Source of the DNA: Amoebidium appalachense
Taxonomy: Eukaryota > Ichthyosporea
Direction: 5' to 3'
NCBI GenBank assembly: GCA_963693365.1
Contig: CAVNZM010000002.1
Location: 806,001 to 870,000, forward strand
DNA length: 64,000 nt
The stretch's first letter is position 1, and each line of letters opens with the position of its first letter. The notes below the pieces were generated by a model, which was not told where the DNA came from, made no database searches, and was given only the letters and a program-made list of their open reading frames with translations. Below, in pieces: positions 1 through 11,184 of the stretch. A program made the translations under genes and the position numbers.

Positions 1-88
1 GTCTCATAGTTGCACAGTTACCGTATGATATGCTTTGCAGGCACGTGGGCGCCGACAAACACACTCACACGCATGTATGCGCGCGGGT

Positions 89-91
89 ACA

Positions 92-173
<82 letters not shown>
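89..173. repeat. (CA)n microsatellite
   Basis: An almost pure CA dinucleotide tract of about 85 nt with one TA interruption near the start. It lies upstream of the first recognised exon (229-269) and is probably intronic. Confidence 0.9.
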
Positions 174-175
<2 letters not shown>

Positions 176-228
176 ACAGCCTGTTTCCCCAAACTACCAC
201 CACCGCTACGCGCCTTGCTTGCCAGCAG

Positions 229-501
229 ATTTCTTCAATTGTGGTCGGCTTATTGTATCATTGCATCTCGTATCGCAATAACCACCCCCCCCCCCCCCCC
301 CTCCCCCCCTTTCCTGCAACCCCTTTCCCCAAAACCCCCTTCCCCCCCCCCCCCCCCCCCCCCCCCCCGACCCCCTGCGCAAATACCCTTCGGGTGACTG
401 TCACAACCTGCATATAGTCTCCTCTTATGGATTACTTACTGAGAGATGTGCAACACGCATTCACACACGCACGCATGCGCATGCACACGCACGTCTGCGC
501 A

Positions 502-551
<50 letters not shown>

Positions 552-982
552 TGCCTACCGACTTTGAGATGGTCATCATAGATCGGCCAAAGGAAGTGCC
601 CTCGAACCCAACGAGACGGAGACTTCTCAACACTGAAAGAATACGAATAGACCCCCCAGACACCCAAATTTCCGTAAGTTTATTTCTAATGTACCGTATT
701 TCTTTTCCTCTTTCACTGCACATAGGCCCTGCTGACGCCCAATTATCAGCAGGTGTATTGCTCTTTCACTGCACACATGCACACAGAGAAACGCATTTAC
801 ACCTTCCCTCTCCCCCCCTTCTTCCCTCGGGGACACACGCACACAAGGCTTTTGAACACAATCATACACCATTGAGGGTGTACTTCATACCAAGATGTAC
901 ATACACCTTCAAACACCCCCCCCCCCCCCCCCCCCCCCCGGCGCCCTCACACCACCACCACCACCACACACACACACACTTA

Positions 983-1036
<54 letters not shown>

Positions 1037-2461
1037 CATGCACAAACAGACACACGCACACACAAGCACACACAAACACACGCACATACACACAAACAGG
1101 CACACCACCACCTTAACACACTCGTGCGCTGTTGTGATGTACTAGATACTGTGTACCACACCCTATCAAACCCCCCACACCCTATTACACATTTGCCCCC
1201 ACACCCTTCTAAACCCCCGACACCCTTTAATTATAAAACCTATTTAATAGGCCGGCAGTCAGAGGCACCAGTGCTGGGTTCGTGTCACTGCCCGCCACAC
1301 TGGTGTGTCTTTCCGTCCTGAGTTGCAGAACCCCCCAGTCGTCTACAACATTGGTGCGCTTAAACCCCCCCCCCCCCCCCCTCTCCCCTCCCCCCGCGCG
1401 CGTTTGCTCTTTGGGTATGGCCTGGTACCTGTGTGTACGTGTCTGCATTTACTCTGACTTTAGTGCTAAGCGTTGTTCTTTGATGCCTTTGTGCTTCATA
1501 CTGCCTGTAATAGTATATTAGAGGACGACCCCCCCCCCCCCCCCCCCCCCCCCCCTCACCCACCCCCCACTCCAACCCACCCACCCACCCACCCACCTGC
1601 GGCGGTACCACGCAAACAAAAACACCAAACAAGGACCATCTAACCGAGACACAAGATTAGCACGAATGCACCCACGTCCCAATGCCCGTATGAGCACACA
1701 CATTCGCCTCTCTCTCCCCCCCCCCCCCCCCTGATGAAGATGATTTCTTATTATAATTTACATGCATGCTCACACAACAAACTGAGCACACGTGTGTGCA
1801 AATATAAAACATGCAAGTACTTTCCAGCGTGCACCGATGTCGTGTTAGACACACACACATAAACACACATACACACGCACAAACGTGAGTGCAGGGCGAC
1901 TGAGGCGTGCACGCGCACACGTATACACGCACATAATCAAGCCAAACCCTTGCCACCGGTGGGTGGGAGGGGAATCGAAGCCGGGGGAAAGGGGGGAAAT
2001 GGGGTTCCTGATAACTATGCGTATACCAATATTTAATTATAAATCCCCCCCCTCCTCCCCCCCCCCCCCCCCCCCCCCTTCTCCCCCTCCTCCTTCCCCC
2101 CTTGCTCCTCCTCTCTCTCACTCTCTCCCTCCCTCCCCCCCCCCCCTCCCCCCCCCCTGTTTTCCCCCAACATATCCATATTGCAAACACCATTCCCACC
2201 CCCAACCCCCCTCCACCAACACACACAGGCACACCCACGCGTACACACACACGCACACACGCACTCGCGCGCGCGCGCACACACACACACACACACACAG
2301 TGGTTGCCAGCCTGATCCTTGGTGTTCCCACCGACGCGCTTGGTCTTGTTGGTGTGGCCGTGGTGGGTCTGGTGGTTGTGGGCTGGCTGGGGGTACCATG
2401 GTTTCTGGACTTTCTGGACAGAGACCCAGAGGCAGAAACCCCACAAGAAAAGAACGACTAA
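229..2461 (+). CDS. 3' exons of an unidentified C-terminally membrane-anchored protein (5' partial)
   Basis: Five exons chain in one frame: 229-269, 551-673, 726-752, 1251-1353 and 2301-2461 (stop TAA 2459-2461). Every junction has AG before and GT after, and phases agree: exon 4 leaves G, which joins TG of the last exon. The four internal donors are GTATCG, GTAAGT, GTGTAT and GTGCGC. Two acceptors are the CAG that ends a (CA)n run. The product reads LIVSLHLMPTDFEMVIID, then a basic RRRLLNTERIR segment, DPPDTQISALLTPNYQQ, a beta-rich stretch CWVRVTARHTGVSFRPEL, a hydrophobic segment of about 32 residues (ILGVPTDALGLVGVAVVGLV) and an acidic tail ending EKND. The hydrophobic segment suggests a tail anchor or last transmembrane helix. 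I do not recognise the family. Upstream exons lie outside the window or were not found. Confidence 0.6.
283..368. repeat. Poly-C tracts next to a 5' splice site
   Basis: A C-run of about 17 nt and a second of about 22 nt are separated by T/A-interrupted C-rich DNA. They begin about 15 nt after the putative donor at 270, on the sense strand of the overlapping gene. Confidence 0.85.
491..549. repeat. (CA)n tract running into a splice acceptor
   Basis: CG/CA-rich DNA leads into a pure (CA)n run whose final CAG (548-550) is the acceptor for the exon at 551-673. Confidence 0.8.
754..1250. repeat. Intron with poly-C and (CA)n arrays
   Basis: An intron of the 5' partial gene. It contains a C-run near 917-939, (CA)n and CA-variant repeats at about 960-1110, and a short AT-rich stretch before the acceptor TTTAATAG at 1250. 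Confidence 0.7.
1354..2300. repeat. Intron with poly-C, C-rich and (CA)n arrays
   Basis: An intron between the last two exons of the 5' partial gene. C-runs lie at about 1366-1382, 1528-1555 and 2045-2155. (ACCC)n lies at 1575-1596. (CG)n followed by (CA)n at 2267-2299 ends in the CAG acceptor. I saw no further exon here. Confidence 0.65.
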
Positions 2462-3304
2462 TGGTCTTGGCCGGGCTGAATTCTCGAAGGCTGCCGAAAG
2501 GAAGGATGCATGCATGTGTGGGACGTTATCAGAACTCAGTAGTCATGTGTGTGTGTGTGTTGGCGGAGGGGGGGGGGGGGGGGGGGGGAGGGGGTTGCTC
2601 AAGAAAGGAATGAATGTACATTCTTGTGTACCAGCTATGTATACGTACACGAACAGGATTTACTTTTACTGATACTGTAATTCGAATGCAAGGATCTTTA
2701 GACATCAGCTCAATGCACTCTATACTGGCTAGCTACATCAACAAACACAGAAGGAATAGACATATAACAGGTTGCTATGCAAGATGGGCGGGACCCACTG
2801 CTATTTCGGTCGCACTAATAAAGAGACTTCCTCTTCCGACGTGTTCGGTACATTCTTCCCAATTGCAAGGTCACCTATAAGTAACCAGGAGGCCTTAATT
2901 CTTCCCAATTGCAAGGTCACCTATAAGTAACCAGCAGGCCTTAATTCTTCCACTAAGTCAATGAACGTGTCGCGCTTCTTGGGGATGCATGCGGATGAGC
3001 CAGCCAGATTACCATGCGGAATGTGCAGACGGGATTTTCGTAACTTTTCTACATGTAAGACAAGGCCGATACTTTCCCAAATCCAAGACGTAGACCCACC
3101 GCCTACAATTAAATCTTGCCTGAACATCCCACGTCTTTGATTTGGGAAAGTATCGGCCTTGTCTTACATGTAGAAAAGTTACGAAAATCCCTATGCACAA
3201 AGCAGCCTGTTCACACGTAACTGTTGCACATTAAGGGAAGTCTCGTCCGGACAACAAGGCATGTTTGCAAATAGCTGAGACATGGATAATTGTGGGTGGT
3301 GCAG
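2462..3304. other. Intergenic region: poly-G, 47-nt tandem duplication, inverted repeat
   Basis: Sequence between two convergent genes. It holds a G-run at 2569-2588, a 47-nt unit present twice in tandem at about 2853-2948 (each copy contains CAATTGCAAGGTCACC), and the long inverted repeat described separately. I saw no coding exon. Confidence 0.7.
3031..3191. repeat. 61-bp near-perfect inverted repeat (hairpin)
   Basis: The arm at 3031-3091 (starting GGGATTTTCGTAACTTTTC) and the arm at 3131-3191 are reverse complements with a single mismatch, separated by a 39-nt spacer. Transcribed from either strand, this would form a 61-bp stem. It lies about 285 nt past the EF-1alpha stop. It could be a hairpin small-RNA precursor, a fold-back element, or an inverted duplication. 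Confidence 0.9.
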
Positions 3305-3310
3305 TTTATT
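3305..3310 (-). terminator. Candidate EF-1alpha polyadenylation signal AATAAA
   Basis: TTTATT on the plus strand is AATAAA on the EF-1alpha sense strand, about 165 nt past the stop codon. It is the nearest canonical hexamer I found. Confidence 0.5.
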
Positions 3311-3475
3311 GGACATTCGGCACGGTGCTACCCACGGTTAAGGTCGTAGCTTCACCTATATTCAACGTTCATAACTAAGCCACACACGGCAAACCAGGCC
3401 ATGCTTATGGTGCGTAATCGACTACATTCACATTCACTATACAACGATCAAGCAAAGAAATATGGCCAACACCAT

Positions 3476-4864
3476 TTACTTCTTGCCACCCTTCTTGGCA
3501 GCGGCAGTGGCGCCCTTGCCACCAGCAGCGGCCTTGTCGACCTTCTCGACGGACTTGATCACACCGACGGCCACGGTCTGCCTCATGTCGCGCACGGCAA
3601 AGCGACCAAGAGGGGGGTAGGCCTGGAAGGACTCGACACACATGGGCTTCTGGGGCACCATGGTAACCATGGCGGCGTCACCGGACTTGACGAACTTTGG
3701 CAGGTCCTCAAGCTTCTTGCCGGAGCGGCGGTCGATCTTCTCCTGGATCTCGGCGAACTTGCAGGCAATGTGGGCAGTGTGGCAGTCGAGCACGGGGGCA
3801 TAGCCGTTGCCGATCTGGCCGGGGTGGTTGAGGATGATGACCTGGGCAAGGAAGGACTTGGACTCCTTGGGGGGGTCGTTCTTGGAGTCACCAGCGACGT
3901 TGCCACGGCGGATATCCTTGACGGAAACGTTCTTGATATTGAAGCCGACGTTGTCACCCGGCACGGCCTCGGGCATGGACTCGTGGTGCATCTCCACGGA
4001 CTTGACTTCAGTGGTCACACCGGTGGGGGCGAAGGTGACGACCATGCCGGGCTTGATGATACCGGTCTCCACACGGCCCACGGGCACAGTGCCGATACCG
4101 CCGATCTTGTACACATCCTGGAGGGGCAGGCGGAGGGGCTTGTCCGTGGGGCGCTTGGGCGGCAGGATGGCATCGAGGGCCTCCAGAAGGGTCTTGCCGC
4201 TGGCATTGCCCTCCTTGCGCTCGACCTCCCATCCCTTGTACCAAGGCATGTTGTCGGTGGGCTCGATCATGTTGTCACCGTGCCAGCCGGAGATGGGCAC
4301 GAAGGCAACGGCCTTGGGGTTGTAGCCGATCTTCTTGATGTAGTTGGACACTTCACTCACGATTTCGTTGAAGCGCTCCTGGTTGAACTTGATCGAGTCC
4401 ATCTTGTTGACGGCGACGATCAGCTGCTTGACACCGAGGGTGAAGGCGAGCAGGGCGTGCTCACGGGTCTGGCCATCCTTGGAGATACCAGCCTCGAACT
4501 CACCAGTACCGGCGGCAACGATGAGCACGGCGCAGTCGGCCTGGGAGGTACCCGTGATCATGTTCTTGATGAAGTCGCGGTGGCCCGGGGCGTCGATGAT
4601 GGTGACCATGTACTTGGTGGTCTCGAACTTCCACAGGGCAATGTCGATGGTGATACCGCGCTCGCGCTCGGCCTTCAGTTTGTCCAGCACCCAGGCATAC
4701 TTGAACGAGCCCTTGCCCATTTCCTGGGCTTCCTTCTCGAACTTCTCGATGGTACGCTTGTCGATACCACCGCACTTGTAGATGAGGTGACCGGTAGAGG
4801 TGGACTTGCCGGAGTCCACGTGCCCGATCACGACGATGTTGATATGAGACTTATCCTTTCCCAT
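3476..4864 (-). CDS. EEF1A: Translation elongation factor 1-alpha
   Basis: Single-exon frame of 462 residues, the usual EF-1alpha length. It delivers aminoacyl-tRNA to the ribosome as a GTPase in the cytosol. GTPase motifs: P-loop GHVDSGKST (residues about 14-22), DAPGH, NKMD and the SGWHGD region. The opisthokont-type insertion [13 protein letters not shown] follows. Domains 2 and 3 contain [20 protein letters not shown] and [19 protein letters not shown]. The C terminus is Lys/Ala-rich. I chose the start at MGKDKSHIN because it matches the family N terminus; the open frame extends 34 codons upstream through what should be 5' UTR. It has no introns, unlike its neighbours, and its codons favour G/C at third positions, as expected of a highly expressed gene. 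Confidence 0.98.
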   Translation of the reverse strand: MGKDKSHINIVVIGHVDSGKSTSTGHLIYKCGGIDKRTIEKFEKEAQEMGKGSFKYAWVLDKLKAERERGITIDIALWKFETTKYMVTIIDAPGHRDFIKNMITGTSQADCAVLIVAAGTGEFEAGISKDGQTREHALLAFTLGVKQLIVAVNKMDSIKFNQERFNEIVSEVSNYIKKIGYNPKAVAFVPISGWHGDNMIEPTDNMPWYKGWEVERKEGNASGKTLLEALDAILPPKRPTDKPLRLPLQDVYKIGGIGTVPVGRVETGIIKPGMVVTFAPTGVTTEVKSVEMHHESMPEAVPGDNVGFNIKNVSVKDIRRGNVAGDSKNDPPKESKSFLAQVIILNHPGQIGNGYAPVLDCHTAHIACKFAEIQEKIDRRSGKKLEDLPKFVKSGDAAMVTMVPQKPMCVESFQAYPPLGRFAVRDMRQTVAVGVIKSVEKVDKAAAGGKGATAAAKKGGKK

Positions 4865-4930
4865 TTTTGCGGGTGCGTACAGACAGAGAGGTTCTGAGTG
4901 TGCGAGGAGTGAAAAATGGTTGCGTTTTCT

Positions 4931-5025
4931 GTTATATAGGTGCCATGTGGATTCTGCACAGGCCAATCAAATGGCTATGTTTAGTCGGCCAAACAGCATA
5001 GCTCTGCATTCTTTCTATTGGTTGT
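4931..5025 (-). promoter_or_regulatory. EF-1alpha core promoter: TATA and CCAAT boxes
   Basis: On the minus strand a TATA element (CTATATAAC, 4931-4939) lies about 70 nt before the EF-1alpha start. Upstream are a CCAAT motif on the plus strand (CCAATCA, about 4962) and an ATTGG on the plus strand near 5018. The short 5' leader between TATA and ATG is pyrimidine-rich. Assignment rests on position and motif only. Confidence 0.6.
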
Positions 5026-5918
5026 TAGGACCTGGCCATGTGAGTGACGAATGGTTTGGGAACAGTGCTTTACACACGGATTCTTCTATATCAACATGAT
5101 GCCATGCTTTAGAAAGAAAAAAAAAGAAATTAACTTTTATTAACTACAATACCGATATAGCCGGGGAGTAACCGGCCGGCCAAACGAGCCGGTCACTTAG
5201 CCGGCCGCTTTTAGATCTGCCGGGGCGTGTGAGGTCATGAGGAATTTTTATCCCCGCTCTGGCAATGACAACCTCGGCGTTGTATACGACGTTTGTAACG
5301 GGAGATGTTGCTGCTTTCAAAATGGAATATATAGTTACTAACCCTATTAACATTCTATATAACCATTTGTACATAATGTCTGCTCCGTTTCTAGTTTCTA
5401 CCATGGCGCAAAGGTCGGCTTCACTGATGCGGACTCTGATACACGTGGCTCCTACTGGCGGTGTTTACCTGGAGGAGGATTGGTTAACAGTCACACCTGT
5501 TTGTTGCCTGCGGCGTAGTTGACCCAAGCTCAGCAATGCCCAATCAGAGCAAACAGAAATATTTTAGAGTCAGCTCCTAAACAGTATAATAGATGACATA
5601 TAACGAATCAAATCTTCCTCTTGCTCCATTGAACAACTTTATGTTTGAGTTGCTGGCTTTCATAGTTCCATAATACAAGAATTAAAATATATTTATGATA
5701 TACGTAAAGTTTAACAGGTTTATTTAAGAACTAAGAGCTGGTGTTTTTAACAGTGTTTTTGGCAATATTTGGCGTGAAGAATACACTGAAAAATGCTAAC
5801 TCTATCATTTTGTAGCGAATCGAATGGCGCGTTAGAATCTGATAATGCCGCATTCCTTTGCCTTAACCCAAAATCCCCCCGTGACCAATCAGCCCCTTTG
5901 TGGATCCACATGGTCGCA

Positions 5919-5928
5919 CCATATATGG
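5919..5928. promoter_or_regulatory. Perfect CArG box (SRF-type MADS site)
   Basis: CCATATATGG matches the CC(A/T)6GG consensus exactly. A CCAAT motif (GACCAATCAG) lies 35 nt upstream. No gene start was recognised close by, so its target is unknown and it could be chance. Confidence 0.35.
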
Positions 5929-6820
5929 AAGTCATTTTGAATATTTTCGTGTCAGTGTGTTCTGTCTCAGTGACAAACGGCGGCTGTGAGCGAATTTTTT
6001 TTTTTTGTTTTAGGTTCCCATGGCGGCCGTGATGTTTCTTATTAACTCTACGTGCAATAAGTAGCCTGTCCCCCACCTTCGGTCAAAAAGAAAGAGCAGG
6101 CTGCTGTGGACCAAAGTAGCTGCGGGGTGATTATGAGGGTGGTGACGCTAGTCAGTTGCTCAAAACACAGGTGGGTATCTTCGGCTCTTTGCTCTGTGTC
6201 CGCCCACATTCCCTGGTTTTCTCCTTCAGATTCGCCTTTCCTCCTGCTCTCTAATGTAGTTCAAATCCTGTTGCTGCCATGCCTCTATACATCCGCCACA
6301 GGATGTCCTATACGTCGCCACATATAGGCACGGATCATGGCAACATTTGCGCCGCGCGCTTTTCCTTTCTTTCTGGCCTGGTGTCCTTGACGTATAACCT
6401 TGATTCTGATGTGTTGTGTTTCTCTGATCTCCTTTTTTTGTACCCCACGCTCCTGTCTTGCGTGCTTCTGTGATGTCTCCCCTCCCTCCTTGGTGGGCTT
6501 GCCCCCCCTAATCCCCTCCCCCCCCCCCCTCCCCCCCCCCCCCCTGCCCCTCCCCGGGCTCCACGTCTAGATCTACCGGTCTAGTTTGCTCGTGCTCATC
6601 CCCACCCCGCCCTCCCCCGGTTCTCTGTTTATTGCTAGGGTTGCTGCATCCGCTATCTTTTTGCAGTGGTTGTGTAGTTACTGGGCTCGGTGACTTTCTT
6701 TCTCACCTCGAAGCAGTGAATGTTTCGAGCCTTCTGCTGATCTCGTGTTCCTCCTATGTTCGTCACAGTCCTTCAGCGGTTTTCCTATTCTTGGTGCTCT
6801 ATGCCTTCTCTTCTCTCTCT

Positions 6821-6844
6821 CTCCCTCTCTCCCTCTCTCCCTCA

Positions 6845-6915
<71 letters not shown>

Positions 6916-6936
6916 TCTCTTCTCTCTCTCTCTCTT
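6821..6936. repeat. (CT)n microsatellite
   Basis: CT dinucleotide repeat of about 115 nt with CCCT and TTCT interruptions, followed by a short C-run. Confidence 0.9.
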
Positions 6937-7241
6937 TCCCTCCCCCCCCCCCCCCGTCCCAAACACACAGACACACACGAATTATCACCACCACCAGTCA
7001 CTAACATTTTGATGAAGTTCCCTATATGTTTAGCATTGATTCTTGTGTTCGTCCTATAGCTCCTACGACGTTTCCTTTGTATTTTTTTGCATTTGGTGCT
7101 CTGAACACAAACCGCGGGCGGGCTTGGGAGGGGGGGGGGGGGGGATAAGAGCTTGCAAGCTCACGCAGAGGCCACATAGGTCTGCATGCGCTGCTTTCTT
7201 TGTTTATGGGTCCTTTGTTCCTTGTCCTTTTACTCCCCCTC

Positions 7242-7339
7242 CCTCTACCCCCCCCCCCCCCCCCCCCCCCCCCCCACTACCACCACCACCACCCGCCTTC
7301 CTCCCCATCCTCTCCGTTTTTCCAGGTGTGTGTGTGCGT

Positions 7340-7379
<40 letters not shown>

Positions 7380-7403
7380 ATCTGTTTGGGGGGGGGGGGG
7401 GGG
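7242..7403. repeat. Poly-C, (TG)n and poly-G cluster
   Basis: A C-run at about 7250-7275, an (ACC)n stretch, (TG)n at about 7325-7378 and a G-run at about 7387-7403 follow one another. Confidence 0.85.
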
Positions 7404-7805
7404 AGGAGGGGGGGAACCACATTATGCACAAACAAGATCAAAGGTATGTATCGGTTTTCCACAGTGTTCCTGTGTTAACGGTATGCGTAGATTTTTTTGG
7501 ATTTGAGTCATTGGGTCCCTTCGTATTTTTCATTTTTCAACGGATGATCTCGAACAGGCCCACATACCGCATTTCCCCCTCTCCCTCCCCACCCCAAGAA
7601 AATAATAATAATGAAAAGCTAAAAAAAAATTATAAAAAAAAGAAACCACTCACACACACACACACGGGCAACTAATAAAAAATAACACACACACATTCGC
7701 GCGCAAGCAATCATATATACACATACCCACAAGCGCGCTCGCAGGGGACTATAATTGCTTCCTTTGCCGTTCCCCAATTAATTTTGCTGTCGTGTCCCCC
7801 CAAAA

Positions 7806-7815
7806 CCGCCCCCCC

Positions 7816-7847
<32 letters not shown>

Positions 7848-7868
7848 CCAAACACGCTCGCACACGCG

Positions 7869-7911
<43 letters not shown>
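7806..7911. repeat. Poly-C followed by (CG)n/(CA)n
   Basis: A C-run at about 7818-7846, then CGCGCG and (CA)n to 7911. Confidence 0.85.
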
Positions 7912-7912
<1 letters not shown>

Positions 7913-8066
7913 AACCCCGTTGTTCCTTCCTCAAGGGCTAGCCAAACTGTTTTTATGTTATTGATGGCGAGACATGGACTCTTCTTGTGTTCGTGAGTGG
8001 TTGGTTGGAATGACCCTGACTCGTGGTTCGTGGCGGCCAGATATACCTGTTGCCTTGTGCAGGTGG

Positions 8067-8067
<1 letters not shown>

Positions 8068-8101
<34 letters not shown>

Positions 8102-8534
8102 ACATCTTTACTTCCATGCAACCGGGCATGGTTGCTCTGTGTCGTGCATCTGTAAGCACATACGCGTTTTTCGCTGCACTGCATTAGTTTGCACACACAT
8201 CTTCATCGTTTTGCTCACCTTGCTTGCATAAGCAACCCTGCTCGTCTTTGATCAAGACGGGTTGACCCACCCAAGTTCAGTTGATGCTGCTGTCTGAGTT
8301 GGAGCGTCGTATATACGCGGGCTAAGGGGTCGAAACTCAGACGCAATTGATGACTTGGGCCCTCCCTGAGGATGGGCTCTGCTTATGACGCATACTGTGC
8401 GCACGGCTGATGTTGCATACTTGAATGTTTGCCTTTGCATGTGTCCTGCACCATGCTTCTCATCGTGTATGCGTACTTCGTACTGTGTTCCGCATGCAAA
8501 CCCCCCCCCCCCCCCCCCCCCCCCCCCCGGCCCT

Positions 8535-8583
<49 letters not shown>

Positions 8584-8610
8584 ATACACATACACATACA
8601 TACCCTTTAC
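8068..8610 (+). repeat. Dispersed repeat R1, full-length copy, with C-tracts
   Basis: The 400-nt body is 8101-8500. It is preceded by a 33-nt C-run and followed by a 28-nt C-run and (CA)n/(CATA)n. The body is nearly identical to 61457-61856, with about seven substitutions by eye and no indel. It begins GACATCTTTACTTCC and ends TACTTCGTACTG...CGCATGCAAAC, where the C-tail starts. Internal features are an inverted repeat (CCATGCAACCGGGCATGG) and GGGTCGAAACTC, which resembles a Pol III B box. I found no convincing A box and no coding capacity. Confidence 0.85.
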
Positions 8611-8875
8611 CCCTTTAATCACCGCGAGGGTGGCTTTGCTTACGATGCACATGTATAATCTTTTTGTATCCTTTGCAGTAATGATGTTAAGTTGTCCGTC
8701 ATGAATGGTGTTTCCATTCAGTATGGCTTCTAACACTTCTCCCCTCTAATCTCCTTTTTATTTGGTTTTTTTGCTTTTTTCCTCGTGTTGTTGATGTTTT
8801 TTATTTTTGTGTTTTTATTTATTATTTATTTTCATTTTATTTTTTATCTATTTAATATTTACTTATTATTTATTT

Positions 8876-8879
<4 letters not shown>

Positions 8880-8909
<30 letters not shown>
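8880..8909. repeat. Poly-G tract
   Basis: A 30-nt G homopolymer directly after an AT-rich (TTTATT)n stretch at 8757-8879. Confidence 0.9.
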
Positions 8910-8912
<3 letters not shown>

Positions 8913-9269
8913 GGCAATGGTAATCCTTTGAAGTGTAGAGCCACTGTGTGGCTCATGGGTAACCCCCCTACATGGGCAAATTCACCAATAAACGAACTGA
9001 AATTTGGATGTCTGGCTGCGTGCTGTGATCCCGTCATGCCAATTGGAAGGGGAGGGGGCTCAACCACGATCCCCATTTGCTGAAAGTCATTTTAGTTTGG
9101 AACTCAAAAAGTGTAAGGCGCCTGTGCCAAACATAGCGATGAGTGTTCATTCCGGGAATTCCAGGACAGAGATGCCGTAGGATGATTCTTGATCTTGAAA
9201 CGAGATGGGATCAGTGGAAGGTTTTTTTTTTAAAAAAAAAAAAAAAAATCGGTGGTGGTGGTGGGGGTG

Positions 9270-9450
9270 TTGGGGGGGGGGGGGGGTGACCCACCCATCC
9301 CACCGGCTAACATGACTATATTAGATAGCCTGGTCGTTTAACTATGATTTTGCAGTGGTTTTAATTAATATTACATTTAAGGTCTCCTTGGTTACCTGAC
9401 ACTCAGGCTACATTGTCTGGTCATATGCTCGAGCTCCCCCCTCCCCCTCC
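9270..9450. repeat. Repeat R3, copy 1 (bounded by G-run and C-run)
   Basis: A non-repetitive core starting GACCCACCCATCCCACC and containing GGTTACCTGACACTCAGGCT lies between a G-run and a C-rich tract. It resembles the segment at 10190-10400 in both end motifs; the middle has diverged. Confidence 0.5.
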
Positions 9451-10189
9451 CCCCCCGTTGAAATGAAAATAAATATAAAAATGAAAATAATAATAAAAAT
9501 AAACACGACTACCCCCCCCCCCCCCCCCCCCCCCCCCCCCTTCCCCCCTCCCCCTCTTCCCCATTTGTCCCGGCTTCCCCCCCCATCCCCGCCCCATCCC
9601 CCCCACCCATCCCCCCCCCACCCCCTCCCCCCACCCTCCCCCCCCCCCCCCCCCCCCCAACCCCTCTTCCCGTTAAGAAGTTTTTGCACCTGATTTATTC
9701 CCCTAGTATTTGGACAACTGTGATTGCAATGTATGTCGTTTTTGCTGAGTGCTAGCGTGTTTTATGCAGTTAACTTGAATCGATCTGCCGTGTCCCTGAA
9801 CCCCCGTTCAGCTTGACACGCGGGGGGTGGGGGGGGGGGGGGAGGGGGGGAGGGGGGAGGGGGGAGGGGGGAGATCCCATGGAAGCAGGGGAGGGCTCGG
9901 TGAATCAGTGGTAAAAGGTCTAGTAGCAAAATTTTTGGTCATCTAGACTCTTTTCGGATAACGGTATTCAGGCCTAGGAACCCTAACTTCATATCGCTCA
10001 GGGGACTATTATGTAAGGCTTTCCTGTGCCCCCCCCCCCCCCCCCCCCCCTCCCCCCCCCCCCCCCCCCTTCCGCCTACCCAACCACCCGGGGATTCATG
10101 ATTTTAAAACGGGGGAGGGGGGTAGTAGTAATATTGTTTTTGGGGGGGGGAGTGGGGGGGGAGGGGGGGGAGAGGGGAGGGGGGGGGGA
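9451..10189. repeat. C-rich and G-rich blocks with a short hairpin
   Basis: C-runs lie at about 9511-9540 and 10030-10070. G-rich blocks lie at 9823-9873 and 10140-10189. A small nested hairpin at about 9790-9821 pairs CGTGTC with GACACG and CTGAAC with GTTCAG around CCCC. No gene recognised. Confidence 0.6.
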
Positions 10190-10400
10190 GGACCCACCCA
10201 CCCCATAGGCTGCCATCATGTGTATATCAATATCATGTGAATATCATCAGATAACTATGACATTGCTATACCCTGTTTACATAATTGTATTATAATAATC
10301 AGCAGCGGTTTACATCAGTTGTCAATGCCAATGCTAAAAAGATTCCTTGATCACCTGAAACTCAGGCTGTATGCCGTACGGCCATACTCCCTCCCCCCTT
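10190..10400. repeat. Repeat R3, copy 2
   Basis: It starts GACCCACCCACCCCATAGGC after a G-rich block and ends near TCACCTGAAACTCAGGCTG before a C-rich stretch, echoing 9270-9450. Confidence 0.5.
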
Positions 10401-11184
10401 CCCCCCGTCTGGCGCACGCACACACTACGCACACGCACACCACCACCATTACATTGCCCCCACTGCACCGGTGAAGAAATCTAAGATCTGGTTGCTACGT
10501 GTTGAGGTCGTGTTCACCATTTGCGGTAACCCTGCTGCTATTGCAGAGGAGGGGGGGGAGGAGGGAGGGGTCCAAAGGGTTCAAGTTTGTCAAGCCTTTT
10601 GTTTTTATTTATTCTTTTTTCAAAAAGGAGATGACTGGCATTCATTAGAGTTGCTGCAGCTCCCAGGGCATAAATGTAGTTACCGGAAATCATCACACGC
10701 ACACAGCCCAAATTTACATCTACTTGCAAGAATCTATACATCAGTATGAAGAAAGAAAAACCTCAAATCAAAGTATTCTCTTCAAATCAACCAAAACCAA
10801 CATATTAGTCAGTCTACTATACAAATACAATCCACTATTATTAGAAAGCTGCAAAACTATGTTATTACTGGTTGTATGATAAAGAGCTAACTGATTTATA
10901 GGACCCCGAGGGCTATAAATTACTAAGCACTAACCTAGATTTCGAATTAGTGATCCGAACTGGTGCTACTTCAACAGGTTGTGCTGAAAAACACATACTT
11001 GAAGCAATTTAATCTAATATCCTCGAAGCTTGCATTCATTCATATCTCATTGCTAATTCACAAGCAAAGCGTCCTTAAAACATACACCATAAGCAAACCA
11101 TACAGACTAACATTAAGTTGAATGGGACAACAACCCATACAAAAAAACCTTCAACTCTTTTCACAGCAGCTAGTACTACATAGG
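10401..11184. other. AT-rich intergenic DNA
   Basis: Ordinary-complexity DNA 3' of the minus-strand ORF at 11185. I see no exon chain and no RNA gene. Confidence 0.5.

Larger units (their letters stand above)
5026..8067. other. Region without a recognised gene
   Basis: Low-repeat, AT-moderate DNA at 5.0-6.5 kb is followed by C-rich and microsatellite DNA. CCAAT-type motifs and a CArg box lie near 5.88-5.93 kb. I found no exon chain with consistent phase. One exon-like stretch ends at CAG|GTGGACCCCC (8062), a donor followed by a C-tract, but it has no partner exon. Confidence 0.5.

Noticed and set aside
446-1321. 291-codon plus-strand frame through (CA)n and poly-C
   Set aside because: It reads through introns of the left-edge gene; only 551-673 within it is supported as an exon.
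3401-4897. 498-codon plus-strand frame over EF-1alpha
   Set aside because: It is the antisense shadow of the EF-1alpha gene; its length follows from GC-rich codon use, and the minus frame has unmistakable EF-1alpha motifs.
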